Positions 48,243-60,060 are shown, counted from the stretch's first letter. The stretch: 64,000 nt of DNA from Rattus norvegicus (GCF_036323735.1 NW_026947367.1:1909001-1973000), one strand, 5' to 3'. Notes: generated by a model not told the origin, from the sequence alone. Translations and numbers: made by a program.

Positions 48243-49096
48243 CTCATCTCTTGTCTCCTTCCTAGAGTGTCCAGGTGCACAACAGGTGTGAAAGGATGGA
48301 GTGGACCCAGGAAACATTCAGCCAGCAGAAGATTGGTCTGCGTGAAAGTGAATTATGGTTTCTTCCAAGGATTTCAGTGTCACAGCTCTGTTAGAAGGTA
48401 TTCAGGGACACACTATCATTGTTTGTATAATTTCTCAGGGTGAACAACGGCTAACCAAACCTTAGAGTGCAGGAAGGGTTTTCCTGTGCATTTACATCAG
48501 TTGCAGGTTTAAGGTACCAGGAAGCCCTCATTTGCTATATCTTTATAATCTCTTTCCCAGCATCAGTCTGTTGTTCAGGGATCTCCATTTTACCTCCTCA
48601 GAAATTGACTCCACTGAATGTGCCCCATCCCCGACCCTGAAGTCCTACTTGCTCGATTTCAAAGGATTGCAGGTTCGTACTCTGCATTCTCTGTCAGATT
48701 AAATCCTCAGGAACGTGGCCCTCTAGACACCATGAATTAATCAGTGTTTTCATCGAGTTTCCACATTAACTCGTATGTTCTCTATTTCTGGCTGTTTCTC
48801 TCTGCACCGCGCTATCCCTCCATCTTCCCCGCTGACCCTCCGCTTCTGTCCTCAGTCGCCCTCACTCACTCACAGAATCTGTTCAACTTTTCCTTTCAGA
48901 TAGGTCTATGCTTTTCCCCTCACGGGCCTTCTCCTTTCCTTTGTTCTCTCTGCCTTTGTGGATTGTAGATATAATATGATTAATCGCACAGCTGATACTA
49001 TGCATAGGTAAAGGCCTTCCATGTTTGTGTCTCTAGGTCTCAGTTCCCTCTTGGGCTGATTTTTTTTTCTAGTTTCATCTATTTTTCTCTTAAGCT

Positions 49097-49230
49097 TCAT
49101 GATATCATGCCTCGACCACTATGATGTCATTCACCCACCCCTATGATATCATGCCCCAAACCTATGATGTCATGCCCCACCCCCATGATGCCATGCCCCC
49201 GTCCCCATGATGTCATGCCTTTGCCCCTTG
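49097..49230. repeat. Minisatellite with CRE-like core, block A' copy
   Basis: Imperfect copies of a unit of about 20 bp (ATGATGTCATGCCCCACCCC-like), homologous to 5442-5582 with different unit variants. Confidence 0.85.
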
Positions 49231-50214
49231 CTAAAGTGTTTGTACATATTCACCAGGTAACATTCTTAATGCTGCCCTGTCAACCACACTCCTCCAGGCT
49301 CCCACCATTTATAGTACCTCCTCCTATCCTCTCCCATTCTACACTGAATGAGCAGAGGACCACTCTGGGTACATCCCCTCCTCGGGCACATCAAGTCTGT
49401 GCAAGACTAGATTCATTGTCTCCCAGCAGGTCCTGAAAACGCAGCCCGGGTAGGAGAACAGGATCCACAGACAGGCAACGGGTTTAGTGAACCCACGTGG
49501 TGACCATTGTGCTTCTCTACCTCTCTCAGTCCTTCCTTCAGTTCTTCAGTGAGACTCACAGAGCTCCATCTGATATTTGACCGTGCGCGTCTGCTTCAGT
49601 GTCAGTCGTCCCTTGGTGGAGCCTCGCAGAGGAAAATAAACATAAAATGCAAACATAAGAAAGGACCATTAATAATGTCAGTGTTTGTGGTTTGCTCATA
49701 GGATAAGTCTCACATCCGGCCACTTATCCTTTGGCCATTCCCTCATTTCCTCTTCCATCTCTGTCCTTGTGTTTCCTATAGAGGGGGCAATTTCTGGGTC
49801 AAAATTTTGGGGCTGGGTTTGGGTCCTTATCCTTCCACCTTGGGTCCTCTGTGGCTACAGAAAGTGACCATTTCAGTATCTGTATCCCCACTGTTACGAG
49901 TCTCAGCTAAAGTCACCCTCATGGACACCAGTGTAGCCTCACCCATCCCAGATTGCTGGTAAATCATAGATATAGCACCCACCCTGGACTATCACTGATT
50001 TCAGTTTATTCTCTTGGCCCTCTTTCCCTCTTGCTCGTCTCTCCCAAGAAATGATTCTCAAACCACATTTCCCTTCCCATCCCCTTAGGCACCCAATCCT
50101 TTCCTTCCATCTGCCTCCTCTAATTAGTTTATTCCTTCTTCTGAGTGAAATTCAAGCATTTTTCTTTGCCCTTTCTCCTTGTTTATCCTCTTTGGTTCCG
50201 TAAATCTTAGTGTC
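49231..50214 (-). mobile_element. Lx-type L1 3'UTR in block A'
   Basis: Reversed Lx-type 3'UTR: GGCACATCAAGTCTGTGCAA, GTAGGAGAACAGGATCCACA, then CTTATCCTTTGGCCATTCCC. It is homologous to 5590-6550, showing that the L1 inserted before the A/A' duplication. Confidence 0.78.
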
Positions 50215-50276
50215 GGAGGAAGAATGAAGAGGATGAAGAGATACAAAATGGGGAGGAAGCTGGCCTTCTATCTTGG

Positions 50277-50283
50277 TATAAAA
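50277..50283 (+). promoter_or_regulatory. TATA-like box in U1 (CRE pair absent)
   Basis: TATAAAA in CTTGGTATAAAAAACAGGG. The upstream part of the module was lost where U1 joins block A'. Function is only inferred from recurrence in other units. Confidence 0.25.
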
Positions 50284-50540
50284 AACAGGGAAGAAATACA
50301 TGGTCCTTTGGAAAACTCAGTTAGTCCTTGGTAGGGGTTGAGTGGTATCGCTGAAGAGATAGCCTTGATCTGAGCATTCTACATAAGGGACTAAGGAACT
50401 GTGAGGCTCTCAGAAGCAAATGAACTTCCCTGTTCTTATGGTTCCTGGAAATTAGAGAGTTTATATCCTTCATTCCTTTATTCCAAAACCCAAGTGTTGT
50501 GAAGGGCACGGTTGTTTTCCTGAGAGGTCATGACCTTTAC

Positions 50541-50785
50541 TCTTCTTTTCTTTTTTTCTTTTCTTTTTTTCTTTTTTTTTCTTTTTTTTTTTAACTTGAC
50601 TATTTCTTATATACATTTCGATTGTTATTCCCTTTTCCGGTTTCCGGCAAACATCCCCCTAACCCCTCTCCCTCCTCTTCTTTTTGGGTGTTCCCCTCCC
50701 CATCCTTCCTCCATTGCAGCCCTCTCCCCAACAATCTAGTTCACTGGGGGATCAATCTAAGCAGGACCCGGGGCTTCCTCTCTTT
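50541..50785 (-). mobile_element. 5'-truncated L1 insertion in U1
   Basis: A T-rich stretch (50,541-50,592) is followed by the reversed young L1 3' end: AACTTGACTATTTCTTATAT, CATTTCGATTGTTATTCCCT, CGGTTTCCGGCAAACATCCC. Other units run straight from CATGACCTTTACTCTT to the AAGAAAAAGGTCC segment, so this is an insertion private to U1. Confidence 0.9.
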
Positions 50786-51629
50786 TTTTCATGAAGAAAA
50801 GGTCCTAAGGAAGAAGGGAAAAACAAGTATTGTGTCCCTAACTCACGGTAAACTCCTCCATGCTTTGGATACCTATAGTGAAGTTTGGGTCTGACACTGA
50901 TATTTGAGAGAGAGAAGTGATTCTAGTGGAGACTTCAATAACTCAGTCGTACCACTACTATTACTCTGACTACCACTTCAGATTTCCGAGATGTTTCTAT
51001 ATATACATTTTGAATATTATTTCCCTTCCCAGTTTCCTGCACATAAGATTGCTAACTTTTCCATTTCCTTCTACTCTAACCAACCTTTCTGCTTCATGAT
51101 ATTGCCTTTAACTGGGAGACAAACTAAGAATGACAAGAGCTTCTCTTTCCAATGTTGCCGAAAAAAGCCATCCTCTGCAACATATGCATTTGTATCCATA
51201 AGTCAGTCCATGTACTTTCTATGTACATTGGTCTAGTATTAAAAAGATCTGGTTCACTGGCATCGTTGTTCTTATGGGGTTGAAAGCACCTTCAGCTCTT
51301 CTAATCCTTTTTCAAAATTTACCAACAAGAGGTCCGTTTTCAGATCACTGGTTTGCTACTAGCATTCACTTCTGTATTTGACATGCTGTATCTGTGTCTC
51401 TCAGTAAATATCTGTACCCAGTTCCTTGCAGAATGTATTTCCTACCTTCATCAATCTTATCTAGGTTTTTTGTCTGATGTATACATATGTACTTTGGTGC
51501 CTCTTAAACCTATGAAGTTAATTGGAAAGTTAACATGGATTCTGAACAACTATGTCAAGAATATAGAATTCAAAAATGACAATTTGAAAGAGACTCCCCC
51601 TGTTTTTATGAACCTACTGAAGTAAACTT

Positions 51630-51720
51630 TATTTTTTCTCCTTTTTTCGGAGCTGGGGACTGAACCCAGGGCCTTGTATTGCTAGGCAAGCGCTCTACCA
51701 CTGATCTAAATCCCCAACCC
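51630..51720 (-). mobile_element. ID SINE in U1
   Basis: Reversed ID element: a T-rich start, CGGAGCTGGGGACTGAACCC, then GCAAGCGCTCTACCACTGAT and ending CCCCAACC. It is flanked by CTGAAGTAAAC (51,617) and CTGAAGTAGAC (51,720-51,730), a near-perfect target-site duplication. The next unit has an empty site (TTGAAGTAGTCG near 53,671). Confidence 0.95.
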
Positions 51721-52140
51721 TGAAGTAGACGTATAACTGGTCCTCAAGCCATCCTTTTCCCTGCACATCATATGGTATCTTACGTTTGGCCTGAAGAAAG
51801 AATCATGTAAATCATCCTAAACCCTCATGTCTGGCCATGGGAACATTGGAAGCTAGATAGGGTAGTACAGATATCAAATGGGACAAGAAACAGAATTCAA
51901 TAGTCCATGTTGTCCTTTGCTTTCCTGATGTCTGGTAATTTTTCGACAAAATAAGAATTTGGGAGATTAGCATTTAAGGTAAGTACACAGAATGTACACT
52001 ATTATAGTTACTCTATAGCTGGGCCCCATTTGTGACCATATCATTGCAGAAAATGTTATTGGAAACAGAATTTTTGTGTGTATTGAGAAATATTTACAAA
52101 GTCCCCTAACAAGGAATTTACAATAAGAAATTGAAATACA

Positions 52141-52381
52141 GGATATTTAAGTTCTTTTTTTTCCAGAGCTGGTAAGAGCACCAGTGGAAGGGGAAGCCCT
52201 GGGTCCTGCTAAGATTGAACCCCCAGTGAACTAGATTGTTGGGGGGATGGCGGCAATGGGGTGAGGATGGGAAGGGGAGCACCCATTAAGAAGGGTAGGG
52301 GGGAGGGGGATGTTACCCGGAAACCGGGAAAGGGACTAACACTGGAAATGTATACAAGAAATACTCAAGTTAATAAAAAAA
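52141..52381 (+). mobile_element. Short L1 3' end insertion in U1 with 16-bp target-site duplication
   Basis: AAGAAATTGAAATACA is repeated exactly at 52,125-52,140 and 52,382-52,397. Between the copies lie about 30 bases of other sequence, including TTTTTTTTCCAGAGCTG, which resembles a reversed ID end. L1 3'UTR (GTAAGAGCACCAGTGGAAGG onward) follows, ending in TACTCAAGTTAATAAAAAAA. It is about 210 bases of L1, severely 5'-truncated. Confidence 0.93.
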
Positions 52382-54513
52382 AAGAAATTGAAATACAATA
52401 TTCATTCAATTTTACGTCTGTAGGGAAAATACTGGTCATTGGGAAACAGAGAAAACCTAGAAAATTCAACTGTATGTCACAAGAATGAACCTAGGAATAA
52501 AAATATTATCTAGGAGAATCTCCTACTCTCCATGGTCCTAAATCTTTTTCAATCATGTCAAGCGCCACAGCATGTAACCACTAGTGAATCAGCGAGAACC
52601 ACTAGTGAATTAGAGAGAAGGAATATATAATGGTTTCCACTGTGTCACAGGAGACATACCTTTAAAGTGCAAACTTGAATCTTGTCAATGTAAGGAAAGT
52701 TGTTCATCAGGTAGTCCATGAGAGTTTTCAGTGACATCATCATTAGGCATCATGACCTTCATTCTTTTTGTCAAGTATAAAAGGTCCTAAGGAAGAAGTG
52801 AAAAAGAAGTATCTAGCTCTGAGTAAACTCCTCCATGCTTTGGATACCTATAATGCAGTTTGTGTCTGACACTGATATCTGGGAAAGGGAAGTACTTGTA
52901 GTTGAGACTTCATCATCTCAGTCTTTCCACTTGTATTATTCTGAATAACACTTCAGATTTCTGCATGAATATGTCTTACTTGGCAACTCTCTTTCTTTTA
53001 TATCATTCTTTTTTTATTTTTTACCAAAATTTGATTTTTTAACTGAATGTTTCTATACTTACTTTTAAAATATTATTTCTTTTCCCAGTTTCCTGCCCAT
53101 AAGGTTACTACGCATTCCATTTCCTTCTTTCAAATCAGCCTTTCTGCCGCAATGCATTCCCTTGAACTGGGAGACAAAGTAGGGAGTACAAGGGCTTCTC
53201 TTTCCAATGTTGCCCAAAATGGCCATCTTCTGCCACATATGCATTTGAAGGCATAGGTTAGTCCATGTACTTTCTTTTTATATTGGTCTATTATGAGAAA
53301 GCGCTGGTTCACTGGCATTGTTGTTCTTCTAGTGTTGAAAGCACCTTCAGCTTTTCGAATCTTTTCAAAATGTACCAACAAGAGGTCCGTTTTCAGATCT
53401 CTGGTTTGGTCCCAGCATTCACTTCTGTATTTGACATGCTGCATCTGTGTCTCTCAGTAAATATTTATATCTGGCTCCTGGCAGAATGCACTTCTTACCT
53501 TCATCATTCCTATCTAGTTTGGTTGTCTGATGAGTACAAATATAGATTTGGTGCGTCTTACACCTCTTTCGTCCAGTGGAATGTTCACATGGATTTTGCC
53601 CAACTATGTCAAGAATGTAGAACTAAAAAATGCCAATGCAAATAGACTCCGCCCTGTTTTTATGAACCTATTGAAGTAGTCGTATAACTGGTCCTCAAGC
53701 CATTCTTTTTCCTGCCCATCATCTGGTATCTTACTTTTGGTTTTAATAAAGAATCATGGTAAAACATCCTAAACCCTCAAGTCTGACCATGGGAACACTG
53801 GAAGACAGATCGCGTAGTACTGATATCAAATGGGACTAGATAACCAAATCCAATAACCCATGATGTCCTTTGCTTTCCTGATGTCTGGTAATTTTTTGTT
53901 AAAATAAGGATTTGGGAGTTTATCATTTAAAGGATGTACACAGTATTTAAACTGTTATGCTCACTCTATAGCTGGGCACCCTTTGTGACCAAAATCATTG
54001 CAGAAAATGGAATTGGAAAACAGAATTATCGAGTACACATTGAGGAATATTTACAATATCCCCTGTCAAGGAATTAACCATAAGGAATTGAAATACAATA
54101 TTCATTCAATTAAAGGTCTGTAGGGAAAATACTGGCCTTTGGCAGACAGAGAAAACAGAGAAAATTGAACTGTATATCACAGGAATGAAACTGGGAATAA
54201 AAATATTATCTAGAATTATCTCCTACACTCCATGTTCCTAAATCTTTTCTACCCATGCCAAGTCCCTGTCTAATTTTCTCCATTGAAAGCATGTAACCAC
54301 TAGTGAAGCAGAGAGAAGTCTCTAGCTTTAGAGAGATGGGTTATGTATAGGTTTTTATTGTGTAACAGGAGACATACCAGGAAAGTGCAAACTCGAATCT
54401 GGTCAATGTAAGGAAAGGTGTTCAGCAGGTAGGCTATTGCAATTCTCACTGATATCATCATTAGGCCTTCCCTGAAAAAGCTCTTTTATCCTGCTTAGGC
54501 CTAGCTTCTTTTG

Positions 54514-54688
54514 TGATGTCACGAGTGTTGTCCTGACTGCAATTGAATTGATGATATTCCTTCAGTACCTCTAGGGTTTACTAATTCGCTCCAAATTCAG
54601 AGTAAAGAGCCATTTGCAAGGGAGAACAAAGAGGAAGATGATATCAGAGATGGGGAGGAGGAAGCTGCCCTTCTGTCTTTGTATAAAA
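54514..54688 (+). promoter_or_regulatory. CRE-like / TATA-like module in U3
   Basis: TGATGTCA at 54,514-54,521 and TATAAAA at 54,682-54,688. The upstream partner site is altered here (TGATATCA near 54,460). Confidence 0.3.
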
Positions 54689-55709
54689 AATGTAAGAAAT
54701 ATGTGGTCTATAGGGAAGCTCGGTGAGTCCTTCGCAGGTGTTTAGTGGATTCGCTGAAGAGATATCCTTGACCTGAGCCTTCCACATATGGGTATTAGTA
54801 GTTGGGAGCCTCTCAGAAGCATCTGGACTTCCCTGCTTGTTATGGTTCCTGGACATCAGAGAGTTTATACCATTAATTTCTTACAAAATTCAAGAGTTAG
54901 GAAGGGAATAGTTGTTTACCTGAGTGCTCATGACACTTATTCTTTTTGTCACAGATGAAAAAGTTTCTAAGGAAGAGGAAAATGCAGGTATTGTGTCCTC
55001 AGCTCACAGTAAATTACTCCATGATTTGGATTCATTTAGTGCAGTTTGTGTCTGACCCTGTTATCTGGGAGAGAGAAGTGATCCTATTCGCCACTTCATT
55101 ATCCCCGTCTTTTCACTAGTATTTCTCTGCCTACCATTCCCTGTCAATGACTTTTTAGATTTCTGAGTCAATAGGTGTTATTAGTTGATTGTACTCTTTT
55201 CTTTAATTTCTTTCATTTTTTTATTTTTTACCATATTTTATTCCTTATTATTAATTGGATATTTCTATATTTATATTGAAATGTTATTTCGTTTCCCAGT
55301 TTCCTGCCCATAAGATCCCTAACCATGCTCCTGCTCTTGTTCTATTATGCCCCAAACTGCCCCTTTACGTTCCAATGATCTGTGAGTCTAACCCAGGGAG
55401 AACAAATGGGTTGTCCTTCCATTGATGCTTAAGGAGGACTTAACCAGCCATAGTTGTGTCTGTGTACCTACATTGAATATTGGTTTAGTACCAGAGAGCA
55501 CTGATTCATTTGCATTGTTGTTCATATGAGGTTAAAGCCCCTTCACCTCTTGTAATACTTCCCCAAAATCTACCAACAAGAGGTCCATTTTAAGTTCACT
55601 GGTTTGCCACTAGCACTCATTTATGAATTTTTTCTAAGGAAAGATCTATATCTGGTTACTGACAGAATGCACTTCTTAGCTTCATCAATATTATCAAGTT
55701 TTTGTGGCA

Positions 55710-55711
<2 letters not shown>

Positions 55712-55768
<57 letters not shown>
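55712..55768. repeat. (TA)n microsatellite in U3
   Basis: Nearly pure TA of about 57 bases at the unit's TA site. Confidence 0.96.
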
Positions 55769-55774
<6 letters not shown>

Positions 55775-55850
55775 TTCGATGGCTCCTGCAGTGAGGAAGT
55801 AAGGACGAATTTTAACATGGATTCTGCTCAACTAGGTCAAGAATGAAGAA

Positions 55851-55940
55851 GCCGGGTAGGAGATTTGGCTCAGTGGAAGAGCGCTTGTCTAGTAAGCCCA
55901 AGGACCTGTGTTCGGTCCCCAGCTCTGAAAGAAAAAAAAA
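55851..55940 (+). mobile_element. ID SINE in U3
   Basis: Starts GCCGGGTAGGAGATTTGGCT, has AGAGCGCTTGTCTAGTAAGC and a B box GTTCGGTCCCC, and ends with an A-rich tail. Target-site duplications are AAGAATGAAGAA (55,839-55,850) and AAGAATGTAGAA (55,940-55,951). Other units have a single AAGAATGTAGAA at this place. The first bases deviate from the usual GGGGTTGGGG start. Confidence 0.93.
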
Positions 55941-56832
55941 AGAATGTAGAAAACACAAATGAAAATGGCAAATAGAGTCCCTCCTTTTCTTATGAAACTA
56001 CTGAAGTACAGTGTTCCCTGGACTTCAGTCATTCTTCTCCCTGCCCATCCTCCTGAATCTTCTGTTTGGCCTGAAGAATGAATCATGGAAAAGCATCCAA
56101 AACCCTCAAATCTGTCACTGGGACACTGGAAGGTTGATACTGTAGTACTGATATCAAAAAGGTCTAGAGAAACAAATTTGTTACTCCATGTGGTCCTTTG
56201 ATTTACTGATGTCTGAAAAATTTTTGAAATAAATAAGGATTTGGGAGTTTACTATTTGAAGTAGGTACACAATATTTACACTGTTTTACTCACTCTGTAC
56301 CTATGCTCCTTTTTTTGCAAAAATCATTGCAAAAAATTGAATTGGAAAACAATTTTTGAGTACACATTCAGGAATATATATTTCCCCTCTCAAGGAATGT
56401 AGAAAAAATATTAATACAATATTTCATCAATTGAAGGTCTGTAGGGAAAATATTTGCCTTAGAGAAACAGAGAAAACCTGGGAAATTGAAGTGTATGTCA
56501 CAGGAATGGACCTGGGAATAAAATTATTATCCAAAGAATCTCCTCTTCTCCATGTTCCTAGACCTTTTCTCCCCATTCCAAGTCCCTGACTAACTTTCTC
56601 CATTCAGACAATTTAACCACTAATTAAGCAAAGAGAAGTATCTAGCTTTAGAGAGATGTAGTAAGTAAAGTTTCCCACTGTGTCTCAGGAGAAACTCCTT
56701 GAAAAGCCACTTTTGAATCTTTTCAATGTAAGGAAAGCTGTTTAGCAGGTAGGCCATGCAGCTCTAAGTGACATCACCATTAGGCCATGCCTGAAAAATC
56801 TCTTCTATCCTGGAGATCCCTATATTCTTCTG

Positions 56833-57007
56833 TGATGTCACAAGTGTTGTTGTGTCTGCAACTGCCTCTCAGATATTCCTTCAGTACCTCTAGGGTTTAC
56901 TAATTGGTCTCTAATTCAGAGTCAATAATCATTTGGGAGTGAGAAGAAAGAGGGTAAAAAGAACAGTGATGGGGAGAAAGAAGTTCGCCTTCTGTATTTG
57001 TCTAAAA
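56833..57007 (+). promoter_or_regulatory. CRE-like / TATA-like module in U4
   Basis: TGACATCA near 56,770 and TGATGTCA at 56,833-56,840. The TATA position reads TCTAAAA (57,001), so the box is mutated here. Confidence 0.25.
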
Positions 57008-58040
57008 AAGGAAGAAACACTTGGTCCATTGGAAAGATCAGTGTTTCCTGGTTAGGGGTTGAGTGGGTTTGCTGAAGAGATATCCTCTATCTCAGCCTTC
57101 AACGTATAGGACTTAAGAACTGAGAGTCTCCCAGAAAAATCTGGACTTCCCTGCTCCTTGAAATCAGAGAGTTTGTATCATTAATTTCTTTATTCCAAAA
57201 GCCAGGTATTGGAAAGGGCCCAGTTGTTTCCTGAGAGCTCATGGCTTTTATAACTTTTCCGAGAAGAGAAAGGTCCTAAGGAAGGAGGGAAAGACAAGTA
57301 TTGTGTCCTCAGCTCAGAGGACACTCCTCCTTGCTTTGGATTCTTATAGTGCAGTATGTGTTTGACAGTGATATCTGGGAGAGAGAAGTGCTTCTATTTG
57401 AGACTTCACCATCTCAGTCTTTCTACTAGTATTACTCTGACTACCATTCCCTGAAAGTTACCCTTTAGATTTCTGAGTCAATAGGTGTGATTTGCTTGCA
57501 GTTACCTTTTCTTTTTCTCTCTCTTTTTATTTTTTAGCAATATTTATTGCTTTTCTAATTGGATATTTTTATATTTACATTTCAAATATTATTTCCCAGG
57601 TTCCTGTCCATGAGATTCCTAAGCAGTCCCACTAACCTACTTCTATAACCTCCGTTACTGCACGTTGACATTCCCTTGAACTTGTAGTCAAACCTAAGGA
57701 GGAGGAAGGGCTTCTCCATCCATTGCGGCCCAACAAGGCCATCCTCTGCTACCTATGCAGTTGGAGCCATAGGTCTGTCCGTACACAGTCTTTGAATATT
57801 GGTTTAGTACCAGAAAGCTCTGCTTAGTTGAATTGTTGTTCTTATGGGGTTGAAAGTCCATTCAGTTCTTGTAATCTTTTCTAAACATCTACAAACATGA
57901 GGTCCATTTTCAGTTCTCTGGTATTCCACTAGCACTCACTTCTGTATTTGACATGATCTAGCTGTGTCTCTCAGTAAAGATCTATGTCCAGTTGCTGGCA
58001 GCATTCTCTTCTTAGCTTCAACAATCCATCTAGTTTTGGT

Positions 58041-58046
<6 letters not shown>

Positions 58047-58107
<61 letters not shown>
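58047..58107. repeat. (TA)n microsatellite in U4
   Basis: About 60 bases of nearly pure TA at the unit's TA site. Confidence 0.96.
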
Positions 58108-59063
58108 TTTTGGTGGTTTCTACTACTAAGAATTTTGATGGAAGATATACTTAGATTCTGTGTAACTAGGTCAAGAATATAGGATTCACAAATGACAATG
58201 CCAAATATACTCCCTCCTGTTCTTATAACATACGGAAGTTGAGGTTTCACTGGACCTCAAGCCAATCTTCTTGCTGACCATCCCCCAGAAACTGATGTTT
58301 GGCCTGAAGAAAGAATCGTGTTAATACATCCAAAACCCTCAAGTCTTGCCCTGGGACCACAGGCAGGTCAATATTAGAGAATTGATCTAAAAGAACTACA
58401 AAACCGCATTCTATAGTCCATGTTGTCCTTTGCTTAACTGATGTCTGGTAATTTATGGACAAAATAAGTATTTGGAAGTTCAACATTTGAAAAAGGTACA
58501 CAATATTTACACTGTTATATTCACTCTATAACTGGGCCCAATTTGTAGCCAAATTTATTGCAAAAAATCGAATTGGAAAAATGAAAATTTTGAGTACACA
58601 TGCAGGAACATATATAATGTCCCCTATCAATGAATGTAAAATCAAAAAATGTAGGACAATTTTCACTCAATTAAAGGTCTGTAGGGAAAATACTGGCACC
58701 TGGGAAACAGAGAACACCTTGGGAATTGAACTTTATGTCACGGGATTGGACCTGGGAATAAAATTAATCGCCAGAAGAATCTCCTTCTCTCTGAGTTCCT
58801 AGATCTTTCTAAGCCCTTGACTAGCTTTCTCCATTCAGATCATGTAACCACTAATGAAGCAGAGAGAAGTCTGTAACTTTAAAGAGATGTAGCAAATAAA
58901 AGTTTCTACTGTGTCACAGGAGACACGCCTGGAAAGGACACCCTTGAATCTGGTCAATGTAAGGAAAGCTGTTCAGAAGGTAGCCATGTCAGTTCTAAGT
59001 GACATCATCATTAGGCAATGCCTGAAAAAGCTCTTGTATCCTGGAGAGCCCTAGCTTCTTCTG

Positions 59064-59238
59064 TGATGTCACAAGTGTCGTCTTGACAGCAAATGCCTCA
59101 CAGATATTTATTCCTTATATCTATGGTTTGCTAATTGGCCTATAATTCAGAGTAAAGAGCCATTTTGGAGGGAGAACAAATAGGATGAAGAGATCAGAGA
59201 TGTGGAAAAGGAAGCTGACATTCTGTCTTGGTATAAAA
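59064..59238 (+). promoter_or_regulatory. CRE-like / TATA-like module spanning the start of U5
   Basis: TGACATCA near 59,000, TGATGTCA at 59,064-59,071 and TATAAAA at 59,232-59,238. Confidence 0.3.
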
Positions 59239-59267
59239 GGAAAGAAGAAATATGTGGTTCTTGGGAA

Positions 59268-60060
59268 AACACCCTGGGAAGATGGCTTTAGTTCTTTTGT
59301 TCTCTAGGTGCACCAAGCTCTTGGAGAAATTGCTGAACATCCTAAAGACCTTTGGGCTGATGGTTAAGTTTCTAGATACCCCTTTTTAGATTTTGATGGT
59401 CCTGGGGATTGCATGACTGATGGTAAATGTTTCCCAGGAAGAGTTTGAGAGTCAGATTGATTTTTAGATGTTTTAGAAGACATGGAATTTTTCAGATATA
59501 AAATATTTTTCTGCATATCCATTAATAAAAAGGACACTAACTGGCAAGCCCCAACACAAGGAGGCAAGTAAAATCATAGTTAAGCAAGAAATTAATCTTT
59601 ACAACAAAAGAAACAGAAGCACACAAGCATAAACTAATCTCCAATTATGAAAATAAGAGAAAGTGACCATCACTAATCCTTAATATCTCTCAACTTCAAT
59701 GGACTCAATTCCCCACTAAAAAGACCCATGCTCTCTCTTCCACATGGAAGTAGTCTCTACAAGGTCCCTCTACACACTCCCGGCATTTTACTGAGTCCTG
59801 ATAGTCTCATACCTCTCAGGTCTCTAGAATATTCTAGAGCCACCAACTACCTCCAACATTTTAGCTCCTGAGATTGCCTGTTTCCATTCATTCTACTGAA
59901 AGTCAGGGTTTCAGTCTTACTCCCCGCCAATAACTGACCATGTTCCCATCTTTCCCTTACTGTCTCCTTTCTCACCAAGGTCCCTCACTCTTCCCTCCTG
60001 AGGTTCATTTCTTCACCCTCTCTAGTGGGATTGAGACTCCTCACTTTGGCTCTTCAGCTT
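59268..60060. mobile_element. Foreign segment replacing part of U5 (L1 and Lx pieces)
   Basis: Unit homology stops after TTGGGAAAACACC near 59,268 and resumes at about 60,060. In between are: an unrecognised 240-base piece with a 67-codon minus-strand ORF; a plus-strand L1 fragment spanning the ORF1 end to the ORF2 start (about 59,510-59,730, e.g. CCCAACACAAGGAGGCAAGT and CTCAATTCCCCACTAAAAAG); and a reversed Lx-type 3'UTR piece (about 59,735-60,055). About 600 bases of the unit are missing. Confidence 0.75.

Larger units (their letters stand above)
47125..50214. repeat. Block A': segmental duplication partner of 3.6-6.5 kb
   Basis: Same orientation and same order of landmarks as block A (see that entry). 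It begins in the AATGTGAACAAATAAAC segment near 47,118 and ends at about 50,214 inside the Lx-type 3'UTR. There it changes abruptly into the tandem unit (GGAGGAAGAATGAAGAGGAT at 50,215). The non-repeat part 48,250-49,060 is unrecognised and has no conserved frame. Confidence 0.85.

Noticed and set aside
47772..48317. 181-codon Cys/Val-rich minus-strand ORF and 142-codon Thr/His ORF
   Set aside because: Translations of a long CA/CAGA repeat; no flanking coding sequence.
53047..53645. ORFs within array units as a candidate repeated gene
   Set aside because: The frames are not kept from unit to unit and partly lie in the reversed L1 3'UTR, so they are not a conserved gene family.
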